Assembly (NCBI RefSeq): GCF_003345525.1
Contig: NZ_QQNH01000002.1
Span: 186,001-250,000, forward strand
Reading direction: 5' to 3'
Length of the DNA stretch: 64,000 nt
From: Pelagibacterium lacus
GTDB lineage: Bacteria > Pseudomonadota > Alphaproteobacteria > Rhizobiales > Devosiaceae
Within the stretch, counting starts at the first letter, position 1; each line of letters begins with the position of its first letter. The position numbers and the translations under genes are program-made. The notes beneath the pieces are model-generated. The model saw nothing but the letters and a program-made list of their open reading frames with translations. It had not been told where the DNA came from and did no database searches. Of the stretch, positions 8,110 to 19,118 are shown one piece after another.

Positions 8110-9192
8110 ATGAGCGACCAGCCCGAACAGAGCGAAAAGACAGAAGACCCGTCCCAGAAACGTCTCGAGGACGCGCACAAGAAGGGCGACGTGGTCAAGA
8201 GCCAGGAAGTAACGACCTGGTTCATGGTGCTGGGCTCGGCCATGGTGTTCGCCTTCGTGGCGCCGATGACTGCCGGTTCGGTCATGACCACGTTGGGCGG
8301 CTATCTGGGGCAGGCGGATCTCTACGAGGTCGGCGGGCCGGGGTTCGGGGCCTTCGTCACCAATGCCGCGATCAGCCTTCTCGGCGCGCTGCTGATTCCC
8401 ATGGCCCTGCTCGCCTTGTGCGGGGTGGCGGGCAACATGGTGCAGCATCGCATGGTGTTCTCCCTCGACCCGATCAAGCCCAAATTCTCCAAGGTTTCGC
8501 CGATCGCGGGCTTCAAGCGCCTGTTCTCGACCGAGGCGCTGGTCAATTTCGCCAAGGGCCTGTTCAAGCTCGTGGTGTTCTCGACCATCATGGTGCTGGT
8601 GGTGTGGCCCGATCGCGACCGGCTCGACACCATCATGACCGCCGAGCCCACCATGATCCTGACCCTGTTCCAGGAGATCGGGATCAAGATCTTCATCGCC
8701 ACCCTGATCGCCATCACGGTGATCGCGCTGCTGGATTATCTCTATGTGCGGCACAAATGGTGGAAGCGGCAGATGATGACGGTCAAGGAGGTGCGCGACG
8801 AATACAAGAACATGGAGGGCGACCCCCATATCAAGGGTCGCATCCGGCAGATCCGGCTCGAACGCAGCCGCAAGCGCATGATGGCGGCGGTGCCCGACGC
8901 GACCGTGGTGGTGGTCAACCCGACCCATTATGCGGTGGCGCTGAAATACGACCGCGACATGGCGGCCCCCGAAGTGGTGGCCAAGGGGGTGGATTCCATC
9001 GCCCTCAGGATACGCGCCCTGGCCAGGGACCACGACATTCCCATCGTGGAAAACCCGCCCCTGGCGCGGGCGCTCCATGCTGGTGCCGAAATCGGCGAGC
9101 AGATTCCGGCCGAGCATTTCAAGGCTGTGGCGCAGATCATCGGCTATGTGATGCGGCTGAGGAGCCGGTCGCGCTGGAAGAGCGGGAGCTAG
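8110..9192 (+). CDS. flhB: Flagellar export switch protein FlhB
   Basis: 360 residues. The N-terminus is cytoplasmic and polar with the FlhB pattern EKTEDPSQKRLEDAHKKGDV. Four membrane helices follow, then a cytoplasmic domain with the autocleavage motif NPTH at residues 270-273. Cleavage between N270 and P271 switches export from rod/hook to filament substrates in the family. It is the last gene of the fliQ-fliR-flhB unit; a perfect CtrA-type site follows the stop codon within six bases. Confidence 0.96.
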   Translation: MSDQPEQSEKTEDPSQKRLEDAHKKGDVVKSQEVTTWFMVLGSAMVFAFVAPMTAGSVMTTLGGYLGQADLYEVGGPGFGAFVTNAAISLLGALLIPMALLALCGVAGNMVQHRMVFSLDPIKPKFSKVSPIAGFKRLFSTEALVNFAKGLFKLVVFSTIMVLVVWPDRDRLDTIMTAEPTMILTLFQEIGIKIFIATLIAITVIALLDYLYVRHKWWKRQMMTVKEVRDEYKNMEGDPHIKGRIRQIRLERSRKRMMAAVPDATVVVVNPTHYAVALKYDRDMAAPEVVAKGVDSIALRIRALARDHDIPIVENPPLARALHAGAEIGEQIPAEHFKAVAQIIGYVMRLRSRSRWKSGS

Positions 9193-9197
9193 TTCTG

Positions 9198-9212
9198 TTA
9201 ACAGCGCGTTAA
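9198..9212. promoter_or_regulatory. CtrA-type site (TTAA-N7-TTAA) upstream of cckA
   Basis: Perfect TTAA-N7-TTAA, 88 bases before the cckA ATG and just after flhB. CckA drives CtrA phosphorylation through ChpT in relatives, so a site here would close a feedback loop. Inferred from sequence only. Confidence 0.65.
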
Positions 9213-9300
9213 TGCAGGCTACCCAAGCCAAAGCCCTATTTGCTAACAATGAAGCGTCCGATTCGACGGGCGGCCGACTGGTGTAACGAGGAACAAAGCG

Positions 9301-11844
9301 ATGGCGTTGCTCCGGAGCGAAGAGGATCACTATCCCGAGCCCATGGTGGCACGCTCGTTTTCGAGCGGGGCGCTGTGGCGGGTGGTCATCCTATCGCTGT
9401 GCTTTGTCGGGGTCGCCGTTGCGTTCTCGCTGATGGGCGAGACCATTTCGCCCGAAATGATCGTTCTTTTCCTGGGCGTCCTGGCGGTGATCGGCGTCTT
9501 TTCGCTGTTCGCGCTTACCGCAGGGCTGTTCCGCTTTGCCGGCAGCAGCGAAAAGCGCACGCTGGCGCGCGCGGTGGTCGACAGCCTGCCCTATGGCGCG
9601 GTGGTGACCGACCGGGACGGCAAGATCGTCTATGCCAATGCCCAGTATTCCGAGCTTTCGCGGTCGGTTTCCAAGGGCGTTCCGGTGGGCGTACCGCGAT
9701 TGTTCGCCAGCCAGCCGGAAGCCAGCGAGGCGGTCTATCGCCTTTCCCGCGCGGCGCGCGACGGCCGTTCCATCATCGAGGACATCCGCATCTCGCGCGG
9801 GCACACGCATGCCCTATGGTATCGCGTGGCGGTGCGAGCGCTGCCCGATTTCGAGGGCGCGACGGGGAAATCGGTGATCTGGACGGTCGAGGACATCAGC
9901 CGCGACCGCGAGGCGCAGGAGAATTTCTACGTCGAACTGCAAAAGGCCATCGACTATCTCGACCACGCGCCGGCCGGGTTTTTCTCGGCCAATGCCCGCG
10001 GCCGCATCCAGTATCTCAATTCGACCCTGGCCGACTGGCTGGGCTATGACCTGGCCAATTTCGAGGCCGGGCAGATCGACCTGGGCGACATCGTGCATGG
10101 GGACGGGGCGGGCCTCCTGATGGGTGGCGGGCAGGACGGCGCGGTGCGCACCGAAGTGGTCGATCTCGACCTCGTGCGCTCGGACGGCACCAACCTGCCG
10201 GTGCGCCTGCTGCACCGCGCTGCGCGGCTGGCCGAGGGCGAGTTGGGCGAGACGCGCACCCTGGTGCTCGACCGCTCGCGCGCCGTGGACGGGGAAGAGG
10301 CGCTGATGGCCGCCGAAGTGCGGTTCTCGCGGTTTTTCAACAATACGCCCTTTGCCATCGCGGCGCTGGACGGAGAGGGCAAAGTCGTGCGCACCAACGC
10401 GCCCTTTACCCGAATATTCGGGGTCGCCTCGGGCGAACGCGGCATCGAGGGGCTCGATATCGCCGGCCTGATCGATGGCGAGGGACGGGAAAAATTTGCC
10501 ACCAGCCTCGCCGAGGCCAAGGCGCACAAGGCCGAGATCGAACCGGTGGACACCACCATTCCCGGCGACAAGCCGCGCAATGTCCGCCTGTTCATCTCGG
10601 GGGTTGAACAGGGCGGGGACGCGGACGAGGCGGCGATCCTTTATGCGCTCGACATGACCGAGCAGCGCCAGCTCGAGGAGCAGTTCGCCCAGGGCATGAA
10701 GATGCAGGCCGTGGGGCAATTGGCGGGCGGCGTAGCCCATGATTTCAACAACGTGCTGACGGCGATCATCGGGTTTTCCGACCTGCTGCTGCTGAAGCAC
10801 AAGCCGTCCGATCCCTCGTTCTCCGACATCATGTCGATCAAGCAGAGCGCCAATCGGGCCGCGGGTCTGGTGCGGCAACTGCTGGCCTTTTCGCGCCGGC
10901 AGACCCTGCGGCCGCAGGTGCTTGACGTGCCCCAGCATATCGACGACCTGACCGTGCTGCTCAAGCGGCTGATCGGCGAACATGTGACCCTCGACGTGGA
11001 GCATGGGCGCGATGTGTGGCCCGTGCGGGCCGATCTGGTGCAACTCGAGCAGGTGATCATCAACCTCGCGGTCAATGCGCGCGACGCCATGCCCGAGGGC
11101 GGGCAGATCACCCTGCGCACCCGCAATGTGGAGGAGGCCGAGGCCGCCGCGCTCGATTATCGCGGCATGCCCGCGGCCGATTACGTGCTCATCGAAGTGG
11201 CCGATACCGGCACCGGCATGCCGCCCGAGGTCATGGAAAAGATCTTCGAGCCGTTCTTTTCCACCAAGGAGCTGGGCAAGGGCACCGGGCTCGGCCTTTC
11301 CATGGTCTATGGCATCATCAAGCAGACCGGCGGGCACATCTATCCCGAATCCGAACTGGGCAAGGGGACGATTTTCCGGCTGTTCCTGCCGCGCCACATC
11401 CCGGTGGAAAAGCCCGAGGCCGCCAAGGCCGCGGCGGCGCCGGTCAAGGATCTGACCGGGAATGAACGCATTCTCATCGTCGAGGACGAGGAAAGCGTGC
11501 GCATGTTCTCGGCCCGCGCGCTGTCGGCCACCGGCTATGAGGTATTCGAGGCGGGATCGGGCGAGGAAGCGCTCGAGGTGATTGAGGAAGTCAATGGCGA
11601 GCTTGACCTCATCATCTCGGACGTGGTGATGCCGGAAATGGACGGGCCGACCCTCTTGACCGAGGTGCGCAAGACCTATCCCGACCTCAAGGTTATCTTC
11701 GTTTCCGGCTATGCCGAGGAAAGCGTGCGCCAGGGGCTGGCCGACGATACCAGCGTCGAATTCCTGCCCAAGCCCTATACGCTCGACCAGATCAACTCCA
11801 AGGTAAAGGAAGTGCTCTCCGGAGGCGCCACCCAGGGCAGCTAG
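9301..11844 (+). CDS. cckA: Cell-cycle hybrid histidine kinase CckA
   Basis: 847 residues. Two N-terminal membrane helices (about 20-76) are followed by PAS-like domains (about 85-200, 215-310 and 335-455), a HisKA domain with phospho-acceptor H480 in [19 protein letters not shown], an HATPase domain (about 565-695, with [10 protein letters not shown] and [13 protein letters not shown]) and a C-terminal receiver domain with phospho-acceptor D774 in [12 protein letters not shown]. CckA controls CtrA and CpdR through ChpT. ATG 9301 is supported by AGGA about 8 bases upstream. It sits between flhB and recA and has a CtrA-type site in its leader. Confidence 0.95.
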   Translation: MALLRSEEDHYPEPMVARSFSSGALWRVVILSLCFVGVAVAFSLMGETISPEMIVLFLGVLAVIGVFSLFALTAGLFRFAGSSEKRTLARAVVDSLPYGAVVTDRDGKIVYANAQYSELSRSVSKGVPVGVPRLFASQPEASEAVYRLSRAARDGRSIIEDIRISRGHTHALWYRVAVRALPDFEGATGKSVIWTVEDISRDREAQENFYVELQKAIDYLDHAPAGFFSANARGRIQYLNSTLADWLGYDLANFEAGQIDLGDIVHGDGAGLLMGGGQDGAVRTEVVDLDLVRSDGTNLPVRLLHRAARLAEGELGETRTLVLDRSRAVDGEEALMAAEVRFSRFFNNTPFAIAALDGEGKVVRTNAPFTRIFGVASGERGIEGLDIAGLIDGEGREKFATSLAEAKAHKAEIEPVDTTIPGDKPRNVRLFISGVEQGGDADEAAILYALDMTEQRQLEEQFAQGMKMQAVGQLAGGVAHDFNNVLTAIIGFSDLLLLKHKPSDPSFSDIMSIKQSANRAAGLVRQLLAFSRRQTLRPQVLDVPQHIDDLTVLLKRLIGEHVTLDVEHGRDVWPVRADLVQLEQVIINLAVNARDAMPEGGQITLRTRNVEEAEAAALDYRGMPAADYVLIEVADTGTGMPPEVMEKIFEPFFSTKELGKGTGLGLSMVYGIIKQTGGHIYPESELGKGTIFRLFLPRHIPVEKPEAAKAAAAPVKDLTGNERILIVEDEESVRMFSARALSATGYEVFEAGSGEEALEVIEEVNGELDLIISDVVMPEMDGPTLLTEVRKTYPDLKVIFVSGYAEESVRQGLADDTSVEFLPKPYTLDQINSKVKEVLSGGATQGS

Positions 11845-11859
11845 CGCGCCTTGCGCGAA

Positions 11860-11904
11860 TGTTCTCATTTTGTCCCTTGACAGAAATGAAACAAAATGAG
11901 AACA
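11860..11904. promoter_or_regulatory. Paired SOS (LexA) boxes and promoter of recA
   Basis: Two 14-base arms (11860-11873 and 11891-11904) form a perfect inverted repeat. Each arm holds an alphaproteobacterial LexA-type box with one mismatch from GTTC-N7-GTTC: GTTC-N7-GTCC at 11861-11875 and, on the other strand, GTTC-N7-GTTT at 11889-11903. A consensus -35 hexamer TTGACA (11877-11882) lies between them. The -10 at 17-base spacing (about 11900-11905) is poor and overlaps the right box. Confidence 0.7.
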
Positions 11905-11983
11905 AAGTGCCCGGGAACAATGGTGTCCATGATCGTCCGTCGCGTTGCACATGCGGGGCCGAGGTGAAATAAGGAGAGCTCGA

Positions 11984-13057
11984 ATGGCGGTTTCACAGCT
12001 TCGCGTGGTAGACGGGGGTTCGATGGACAAGAACAAGGCGCTCGAGGCGGCCCTGGGGCAGATCGAGCGCAATTTCGGCAAGGGTTCGATCATGCGGCTG
12101 GGGGAGAACACCTCGGTCAATGTCGAATCGATTTCGACCGGCTCGCTCGGGCTCGATATTGCGCTGGGCATCGGCGGATTGCCGCGCGGGCGCATCGTCG
12201 AGGTGTTTGGGCCGGAAAGCTCGGGCAAAACGACGCTGGCGCTGCATGTGGTGGCCGAAGCCCAGAAGGCGGGCGGCATCTGCGCCTTTGTCGATGCCGA
12301 GCATGCCCTCGACCCGATCTATGCGCGCAAGCTGGGCGTCAATGTCGACGAGCTGCTGATTTCCCAGCCCGATGCGGGCGAACAGGCGCTCGAGATCGCC
12401 GATACGCTGGTGCGTTCGGGGGCCATCGACGTGCTGGTGATCGATTCGGTGGCTGCATTGACCCCGCGCGCCGAACTCGAGGGCGAGATGGGCGATTCGC
12501 TGCCCGGCCTGCAGGCGCGCCTCATGAGCCAGGCCATGCGCAAGCTGACCGCCTCGATCTCGAAATCGAAGGCCATGGTGATTTTCATCAACCAGATCCG
12601 CATGAAGATCGGCGTGATGTTCGGTTCGCCCGAAACCACGACCGGCGGCAATGCGCTCAAATTCTATTCCTCGGTGCGCCTCGACATCCGCCGCATCGGT
12701 TCGATCAAGGACCGCGAGGAAGTGGTGGGCAATCAGACCCGTGTGAAGGTGGTCAAGAACAAGCTGGCGCCCCCGTTCCGCCAGGTCGAGTTCGACATCA
12801 TGTATGGCGAGGGGATTTCCAAGACCGGCGAATTGCTCGACCTCGGGGTCAAGACGGGGATCGTCGAGAAGTCGGGCGCCTGGTTCTCCTATGACAGCCA
12901 GCGGCTGGGGCAGGGGCGCGAGAATTCCCGGCAGTTCCTCAAGGACAATCCCGAGATCGCCCAGCAGATCGAGAATGGGGTGCGCGAGAGCGCGGGCCTG
13001 ATCGCTGCCGAACTGATTACCGCCGAAGAGGGCGGAGAGGGCGACAGCGAGGACTGA
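11984..13057 (+). CDS. recA: Recombinase RecA
   Basis: 357 residues from ATG 11984, chosen because AAGGAG lies 7 bases upstream; a longer in-frame start at 11945 has no such support. The Walker A motif GPESSGKTT is at residues 76-84, and the DNA-binding and polymerisation core is standard ([19 protein letters not shown]). RecA mediates homologous recombination and LexA self-cleavage in the SOS response. The paired LexA boxes upstream and the terminator downstream make it a single-gene SOS unit. Confidence 0.98.
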   Translation: MAVSQLRVVDGGSMDKNKALEAALGQIERNFGKGSIMRLGENTSVNVESISTGSLGLDIALGIGGLPRGRIVEVFGPESSGKTTLALHVVAEAQKAGGICAFVDAEHALDPIYARKLGVNVDELLISQPDAGEQALEIADTLVRSGAIDVLVIDSVAALTPRAELEGEMGDSLPGLQARLMSQAMRKLTASISKSKAMVIFINQIRMKIGVMFGSPETTTGGNALKFYSSVRLDIRRIGSIKDREEVVGNQTRVKVVKNKLAPPFRQVEFDIMYGEGISKTGELLDLGVKTGIVEKSGAWFSYDSQRLGQGRENSRQFLKDNPEIAQQIENGVRESAGLIAAELITAEEGGEGDSED

Positions 13058-13104
13058 AGCGGTCCCGCCGCTCCCATGCAATCGGATTGACCTCCAAGAC
13101 CTCT

Positions 13105-13130
13105 GGCGCCGGGCAACCGGCGCCTTTCTT
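13105..13130 (+). terminator. recA rho-independent terminator
   Basis: Perfect 8-bp stem (GGCGCCGG / CCGGCGCC) with a GCAA loop followed by TTTCTT, 47 bases after the recA stop. Confidence 0.85.
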
Positions 13131-13285
13131 CGTTTTGCCGTGCGGGCGCCGCATTGCGCTCGACTGGCGCACACGCTAGAAGGCAAGCTCCAAACGCCGC
13201 GGTCCCCACCATCCCCGAGGGGCTGTCCGGCTCTATCACAATAAGATCCCGGCACAGGCTGCCGCACAGGGTTACCGGCGCGACC

Positions 13286-15949
13286 ATGACAAGTGTAAAC
13301 GACATCCGTTCGACCTTCCTCGACTTCTTCGCCAGGAACGGACATGAAAAGGTCGCATCGAGCCCCCTGGTGCCCCGCAACGATCCGACGCTGATGTTCA
13401 CCAATGCGGGCATGGTGCAGTTCAAGAACGTGTTCACCGGGCTCGAGAAGCGGCCCTATAGCCGCGCCACGACCTCGCAGAAATGCGTGCGGGCCGGGGG
13501 CAAGCACAACGATCTCGACAATGTGGGCTTTACCGCCCGCCACCTCACCTTCTTCGAGATGCTGGGCAATTTCTCGTTCGGCGATTATTTCAAGGAGCAG
13601 GCGATCGAGCTGGCCTGGTCGCTGGTGACCAAGGAGTTCGGGCTCGACAAGAGCAGGCTCCTCGTCACCGTCTATCACACCGATGACGAAGCGGCCGATT
13701 ACTGGAAGAAGATCGCCGGGCTCGGTGACGACAGGATCATCCGCATCGCGACCTCGGACAATTTCTGGTCGATGGGCGATACGGGGCCCTGCGGTCCATG
13801 TTCGGAAATCTTCATCGACCGGGGCGAACATATCTGGGGCGGCCCTCCAGGCACGCCGGAAGAGGATGGCGACCGCTTCCTTGAATTCTGGAACCTGGTC
13901 TTCATGCAGTTCGAGCAGTCCGCCGACGGGACGCAGGAGCCGCTGCCGCGCCCCTCGATCGACACGGGCATGGGGCTTGAGCGCATGGCGTCGATCCTGC
14001 AAGGGGTCGAAAGCGTCTTCGAGACCGATATGTTCCGCTCCATCATCGATGCGACGGCATCGGTGATCGGCCATGCTCCGACCGAGGAGAACAAGGCCTC
14101 TTACCGGGTGATCGCCGATCACCTGCGCTCAATGGCGTTCCTTGTCGCCGATGGCGTGCTGCCGGCCAATGAAGGGCGCGGCTATGTGCTGCGCCGCATC
14201 ATGCGCCGCGCCATGCGCCACGCGACCCTGCTCGGCTCGAACGCGCCGGCGATCTTCAAGCTCGTCCCCACCCTGGTGCGCGAGATGGGCCAGGCCTATC
14301 CGGACCTCGTCCAGGGCGAGGTGATGATTTCCGAAACCATCCGGCTCGAGGAAGAGCGCTTCCTGCGCACGCTCAGCCGCGGCCTGCAGATCCTCGAGGA
14401 GGAGGCGACGGGCCTCGCACAGGGCGATACGCTGGCGGGTGAAACCGCGTTCAAGCTCTACGATACCTATGGCTTCCCGCTCGACCTGACCCAGGATGCG
14501 CTGCGCCTGCGCGGCATCGGCGTCGACCAGGGTGGGTTCGACGCGGCGATGGCGCGGCAGAAGGCGGAAGCGCGCAAGAACTGGTCGGGCTCGGGTGATG
14601 CGGCGACCAGCGCCGTGTGGTTCGAAGTGGCCGACAGGGCTGGGCCGACCGAGTTCCTGGGCTATGAGACCGAGGAAAGCGACGGTGCCGTGGTGGCTCT
14701 GGTGCGCGATGGGACCAGCGTCGAAGCACTGGCGGCCGGGGAGGAGGGTTTCGTCATCGTCAACCAGACCCCCTTTTATGGCGAAAGCGGCGGCCAGGTC
14801 GGGGATACCGGCACGATGGAGGGCGAGGACGGCGCACGGGTCGCTGTACTCGACACCATCAAACAGGCTGGCGGGGTGTTCGCGCATCGGGTGCGGGTCG
14901 AGGCGGGGCGGGTCGCCGTGGGCGACGCGCTGACGCTCAAGGTCAACCATGCCCGCCGCGCGTCCATCCGGGCCAATCACTCCGCGACCCATCTGCTGCA
15001 CGAGGCGTTGCGCGAAGTGCTGGGCAGCCATGTGGCCCAGAAGGGTTCGCTGGTCTCGCCCGACCGCCTACGGTTCGATTTCTCGCACACCAAGCCGATG
15101 AGCGATGCCGAACTCGCCGAAGTCGAGCGCATGGCCAATGCCATCATCTTGCAGAATGCTCCGGTCGAAACGCGGCTTATGGCGGTCGACGACGCCGTCA
15201 AGGCGGGCGCCATGGCGCTGTTCGGGGAAAAATACGGCGACGAGGTGCGCGTTGTCTCCATGGGCACGGCGCTCGAGGGCGACAAGGCCGGCCAGACCTA
15301 TTCCATGGAATTGTGCGGCGGCACGCATGTGCGGCGCACCGGGGAGATCGGGCTGGTGCGGCTGGTGCAGGAAACCTCGGTGGCGGCCGGCGTGCGCCGC
15401 GTCGAGGCGCTGACGGCCGAGGGCGCGCGTGCCTATCTCGCCGAGCAGGAGAATGAATTGAAGGCCGTGGCGGCGGCGCTCAAGGTGTCGCCGCGCGATG
15501 CCCTTGCGCGGGTGCAGAGCCTCGTTGAGGAGCGCAAGGCGCTGGAACGGCAATTGGCCGAGGCGCGCCAGAAGCTTGCCATGGGCGGCTCGGCCGGCGC
15601 GCCGGCGGCGGAAGCCGAGGAGATCGCCGGCGTCAAGTTCATCGGCCGCATCGTCGAGGGGCTGCAGCCCAAGGACCTGCGCGGGCTGGTCGATCAGGGC
15701 AAGAAGCAGATCGGCTCGGGCGTCGTGGTCATCGTGGGCGCCACCGAGGACGGCAAGGCCGGGATCGCGGTCGGGGTGAGCGACGACCTCACTGGCCGGG
15801 TGAGCGCCGTCGATCTGGTGCGGATCGGCGCGGCGGCCCTGGGCGGTCAGGGCGGCGGCGGGCGGGCGGACCTGGCGCAGGCCGGCGGCCCAGACGGCAC
15901 GCAGGTCAACGCCGCCGTCGATGCCATCCGGGGGCATCTCGCCTCTTAG
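13286..15949 (+). CDS. alaS: Alanyl-tRNA synthetase
   Basis: 887 residues from ATG 13286, giving the usual start [20 protein letters not shown]. The N-terminal class II catalytic domain is followed by the editing domain with HxxxH-type NHSATHLLH and the Cys/His motif [14 protein letters not shown], then the C-Ala oligomerisation domain with the glycine-rich end near [16 protein letters not shown]. It charges tRNA-Ala and clears mischarged Ser or Gly. A longer start at 13154 adds unrelated residues and is rejected. Confidence 0.97.
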   Translation: MTSVNDIRSTFLDFFARNGHEKVASSPLVPRNDPTLMFTNAGMVQFKNVFTGLEKRPYSRATTSQKCVRAGGKHNDLDNVGFTARHLTFFEMLGNFSFGDYFKEQAIELAWSLVTKEFGLDKSRLLVTVYHTDDEAADYWKKIAGLGDDRIIRIATSDNFWSMGDTGPCGPCSEIFIDRGEHIWGGPPGTPEEDGDRFLEFWNLVFMQFEQSADGTQEPLPRPSIDTGMGLERMASILQGVESVFETDMFRSIIDATASVIGHAPTEENKASYRVIADHLRSMAFLVADGVLPANEGRGYVLRRIMRRAMRHATLLGSNAPAIFKLVPTLVREMGQAYPDLVQGEVMISETIRLEEERFLRTLSRGLQILEEEATGLAQGDTLAGETAFKLYDTYGFPLDLTQDALRLRGIGVDQGGFDAAMARQKAEARKNWSGSGDAATSAVWFEVADRAGPTEFLGYETEESDGAVVALVRDGTSVEALAAGEEGFVIVNQTPFYGESGGQVGDTGTMEGEDGARVAVLDTIKQAGGVFAHRVRVEAGRVAVGDALTLKVNHARRASIRANHSATHLLHEALREVLGSHVAQKGSLVSPDRLRFDFSHTKPMSDAELAEVERMANAIILQNAPVETRLMAVDDAVKAGAMALFGEKYGDEVRVVSMGTALEGDKAGQTYSMELCGGTHVRRTGEIGLVRLVQETSVAAGVRRVEALTAEGARAYLAEQENELKAVAAALKVSPRDALARVQSLVEERKALERQLAEARQKLAMGGSAGAPAAEAEEIAGVKFIGRIVEGLQPKDLRGLVDQGKKQIGSGVVVIVGATEDGKAGIAVGVSDDLTGRVSAVDLVRIGAAALGGQGGGGRADLAQAGGPDGTQVNAAVDAIRGHLAS

Positions 15950-15950
15950 A

Positions 15951-16043
15951 GCGTTTCCAGCAAAAGTGGACACCATTTTTGCGGTTCGGAAACGCGACAG
16001 ATCAGAGACTTAGAGCTCCTGTTCTGATTCAATCAGAACAGGA
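15951..16043. repeat. Composite palindromic intergenic repeat (GCGTTTCC family, long copy)
   Basis: Lies between convergent alaS and the EamA gene. The first part (15951-15995) is bounded by GCGTTTCC and GGAAACGC and resembles the elements at 34969-35012 and 53797-53840, in inverted orientation. The second part (16017-16043) is a perfect inverted repeat with 13-base arms and a 1-base centre, which could also terminate transcription. Confidence 0.75.
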
Positions 16044-16073
16044 ATTGCTCGAGAGGCGGATGCCGCGCCCATC

Positions 16074-16982
16074 TTAAAGATCCTGCCGCCGGCGGGCAAA
16101 GCGGGCGAGGTGCAGGCCGACAAGGACCCGGGCTGCGGCGACGCCCGGCGTGGCCATGCCGGCGACAACGACGATCACCAGGCCGACTATGGCGATGGCG
16201 TCGGGATATTCGGCATAGAACAGGCCCCCGAGGATGATGGCCCAGGCGATCTGGCTGTATTGCGCCGGGGCGATCTGGTTGGCGGCGGCACGCCGTGTGG
16301 CGGCGATCATCAGCAGTTGCGCGGTTCCGGCGAACACCCCCATCAGCACGAACATGGCCATCTGCTCGAGGGTGGGCACGACGAAGCCGGGGATCATGGC
16401 TATGCCGTTGAACACCAGCGTATGGGCGAGAAGCACGCCGAGCAGGGAGATGCGGCGTTCGCTCGCCGTCACCGTCTTGAGGATGATGGCGCTCACCGTG
16501 GCCGAGACGGCGGCGCAGGCGGCAGCGATATGGCCGAACTCCAGGGCGCGGAAGCCGGGGCGGACCACCAGCATGACCCCCAGGAAGCCGATGGCGAGCA
16601 GCAGCCAGCGCATCGGCGTCATCGATTCGCGCAGCACCAGCACCGAGAGAATGGTGACGAGGATCGGCGTGAGAAAGATCAGCGCATAGGCTTCGGTCAG
16701 CGGAATGGTTGTGAAGGCGACGGTGGCCATGACCATCGAGACGATGCCGCACAACCCGCGCAGATGCATGAGCCAGGGATGGGTGAGCCGCCAGGCGTCG
16801 CGCCAGCGTTCGCCGCGGGGGCGCACCACGAGGGCGGGGATGAAGGAAAACAGGGTGAGGAAAAACCCGATCTGGAAGACGGACAGGCTGTCGCCAAAGC
16901 CCTTGATCACCGCGTCGCAGAAGGCGAAGCAGGCATAGGCGGCAAGCGCGAGAAAGACGCCGACCGGCATCGCGATACCCAT
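16074..16982 (-). CDS. DMT superfamily (EamA) transporter
   Basis: 302 residues with about ten membrane helices arranged as two EamA repeats (about 1-140 and 155-290). This is the drug/metabolite transporter architecture; the substrate cannot be predicted. The start at 16982 or ATG 16970 is unresolved because neither has a strong ribosome site. It lies downstream of icd on the same strand but is separated by the icd terminator, so it probably has its own promoter. Confidence 0.85.
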   Translation of the reverse strand: MGIAMPVGVFLALAAYACFAFCDAVIKGFGDSLSVFQIGFFLTLFSFIPALVVRPRGERWRDAWRLTHPWLMHLRGLCGIVSMVMATVAFTTIPLTEAYALIFLTPILVTILSVLVLRESMTPMRWLLLAIGFLGVMLVVRPGFRALEFGHIAAACAAVSATVSAIILKTVTASERRISLLGVLLAHTLVFNGIAMIPGFVVPTLEQMAMFVLMGVFAGTAQLLMIAATRRAAANQIAPAQYSQIAWAIILGGLFYAEYPDAIAIVGLVIVVVAGMATPGVAAARVLVGLHLARFARRRQDL

Positions 16983-17117
16983 GTTCGAAAAGGGACGGCG
17001 GCAAGCCGGCCCGAGATTGGCCCGAGCCCCCGAGGGCGTCCCTTCAGGCTATAGCGGTCCGGCGGGCCCGTCGAGGGGCATTTGGCGGCAAGCCGTGCGC
17101 CGCGGCGCGGCAAACAT

Positions 17118-17147
17118 AAAAAAGGCGGCGCATGTGTTGCGCCGCCT
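17118..17147 (-). terminator. icd terminator
   Basis: 10-bp stem AGGCGGCGCA / TGCGCCGCCT with a 5-base loop. The flanking A-run at 17118-17122 reads as a U-run on the minus strand. It lies just downstream of icd. Confidence 0.8.
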
Positions 17148-17170
17148 CGCAATGGGAGGAGTTTGCGGGC

Positions 17171-18385
17171 TTACTTGCCCATGGCCTTTTGCAGGTTCTC
17201 GTCGATGGCATCGAGGAAGCCCATGGTGGTGAGCCAGGGCTGGTCGGGGCCGACGAGCAGGGCGAGATCCTTGGTCATCTTGCCTTCCTCGATGGTGTCG
17301 ACGGTGACCTTCTCCAGCGTCGCGGCGAAATTGGCCAGGTCCTCATTGCCGTCGAGCTTGGCGCGGTGGGCGAGGCCACGGGTCCAGGCGAAGATCGAGG
17401 CGGTGGAATTGGTCGAGGTTTCCTTGCCCTGCTGATGCTGGCGATAGTGCCGGGTCACCGTGCCGTGGGCCGCTTCCGCTTCGACGGTCTTCCCATCGGG
17501 AGTCATCAGGACCGAGGTCATCAGACCCAGCGAGCCGAAGCCCTGGGCGACGGTGTCGGATTGGACGTCGCCGTCATAGTTCTTGCAGGCCCAGACATAG
17601 CCGCCCGACCATTTGAGGGAGGCGGCGACCATGTCGTCGATGAGGCGATGCTCGTACCAGATATTCCTGGCTTCGAACTGGTCCTTGAACTCGGCTTCGT
17701 AGATCTCCTGGAAGATGTCCTTGAAGCGGCCGTCATAGACCTTGAGGATGGTGTTCTTGGTCGACAGATAGCAGGGGACACCGCGGCCCAGCGCGTAGTT
17801 CATCGAGGCACGGGCGAAGTCGCGGATGGATTCGTCGAGATTGTACATGCCCATGGCGACACCGGAGGACGGGGCGTCGAACACTTCGTGCTCGATCTCG
17901 GTGCCGTCCTCGCCGACGAATTTCATGGTCAGCTTGCCCTTGCCGGGGAAGCGGAAATCGGTGGCGCGGTACTGATCGCCGAAGGCGTGGCGGCCGATGA
18001 TGATCGGCTGGGTCCAGCCGGGAACGAGGCGCGGTACGTTCTGGCAGATGATCGGCTCGCGGAAGATCACGCCGCCGAGGATGTTGCGGATGGTGCCGTT
18101 GGGCGAACGCCACATCTTCTTTAGCCCAAACTCCTCGACGCGGGCTTCGTCGGGGGTGATGGTGGCGCATTTGACGCCGACGCCGTGCTTCTTGATGGCA
18201 TTGGCGGAGTCGATGGTCACCTGGTCGTCGGTGGCATCGCGGTTCTCGACGCTGAGGTCGTAATATTCAAGATCGATGTCGAGATAGGGGTGGATCAGCT
18301 TGTCCTTGATGGCTTGCCAGATGATCCGGGTCATCTCGTCGCCGTCGAGTTCGACGACGGGATTGGCGACTTTGATCTTGCTCAT
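17171..18385 (-). CDS. icd: NADP-dependent isocitrate dehydrogenase
   Basis: 404 residues of the eukaryotic-like (subfamily II) IDH type. Visible elements include the start [20 protein letters not shown], the substrate loop around [14 protein letters not shown], and the C-terminal nucleotide-binding block [13 protein letters not shown]. It oxidises isocitrate to 2-oxoglutarate in the TCA cycle. It has its own terminator and is divergent from an acetyltransferase gene, with 169 bases between the two starts. Confidence 0.97.
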   Translation of the reverse strand: MSKIKVANPVVELDGDEMTRIIWQAIKDKLIHPYLDIDLEYYDLSVENRDATDDQVTIDSANAIKKHGVGVKCATITPDEARVEEFGLKKMWRSPNGTIRNILGGVIFREPIICQNVPRLVPGWTQPIIIGRHAFGDQYRATDFRFPGKGKLTMKFVGEDGTEIEHEVFDAPSSGVAMGMYNLDESIRDFARASMNYALGRGVPCYLSTKNTILKVYDGRFKDIFQEIYEAEFKDQFEARNIWYEHRLIDDMVAASLKWSGGYVWACKNYDGDVQSDTVAQGFGSLGLMTSVLMTPDGKTVEAEAAHGTVTRHYRQHQQGKETSTNSTASIFAWTRGLAHRAKLDGNEDLANFAATLEKVTVDTIEEGKMTKDLALLVGPDQPWLTTMGFLDAIDENLQKAMGK

Positions 18386-18554
18386 TCAGCGCTCCGCTAT
18401 ACCTGATTGAAAAGGGATGGCGCCCCTATAGCATCGACCGCGCCCGGCGCAAAGGATCGCGGCGTGCTATTTGGGCAAGGAGCACAGCGCAAATCTTGCC
18501 ATCGGCGCGGGTTGGGATTAGTCCGGTCACTTCGAGTTTTTTCGACGGACAATC

Positions 18555-19118
18555 ATGGCCTTTTTCCCCCTCGAAACAGAACGGCTGGTCCTGCGGGCCG
18601 TCACGCAAGCCGATGCCGCGGCGATCGCGGATTATCAGGGGCGGGAAGACGTCGCCCGCTATGTGCCCTGGCCGCCGCGCTCGCGCCAGCGGGTCGAGGA
18701 ACTCATCCCGCGCTGGATGGCGATGAACGGGGAGGGCGAGGGGAGCGAGGGCGTTCAATATGCCATTGTCCTCAAGGCCGACGGGTGCCTTATCGGCGAT
18801 TGCATGCTGATGTATGGCGATCGCGAAGCCCGGCAGGGGGAGATCGGCTATCTGCTCTCCCCGCATCATCACGGGATGGGCTATGGGACGGAAGCGGCGC
18901 GCGCCATGCTGAAAATGGGCTTCGAGACCGCCGGGCTGCACCGGATCGCCGCCCGGTGCGACGCGCGCAACACCGCCTCTTGGCGGGTGATGGAAAAGCT
19001 GGGCATGCGGCGGGAGGCGCATTTCCGTGAACACGCGCTGTTCAAGGGCGAATGGGACGAGGAACTGGTCTACGCCATGCTCGAGGATGAGTGGCGGGCC
19101 GGGCAGGGACAGAACTGA
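18555..19118 (+). CDS. GNAT family (RimJ/RimL-like) N-acetyltransferase
   Basis: 187 residues. The start MAFFPLETERLVLRAVTQAD is typical of RimJ/RimL-type GNAT proteins. The acetyl-CoA loop is near HHHGMGYGTEAARAML, and the conserved ARNTASWRVMEKLGMRREAH follows. Substrate unknown. Its stop overlaps the start of the next gene (TGATG), so the two are translationally coupled. Confidence 0.88.
   Translation: MAFFPLETERLVLRAVTQADAAAIADYQGREDVARYVPWPPRSRQRVEELIPRWMAMNGEGEGSEGVQYAIVLKADGCLIGDCMLMYGDREARQGEIGYLLSPHHHGMGYGTEAARAMLKMGFETAGLHRIAARCDARNTASWRVMEKLGMRREAHFREHALFKGEWDEELVYAMLEDEWRAGQGQN

Noticed and set aside
9814-14122. Minus-strand open frames of 709 and 821 codons opposite cckA, recA and alaS
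   Set aside because: Explained by high GC content on the opposite strand of three unmistakable genes.
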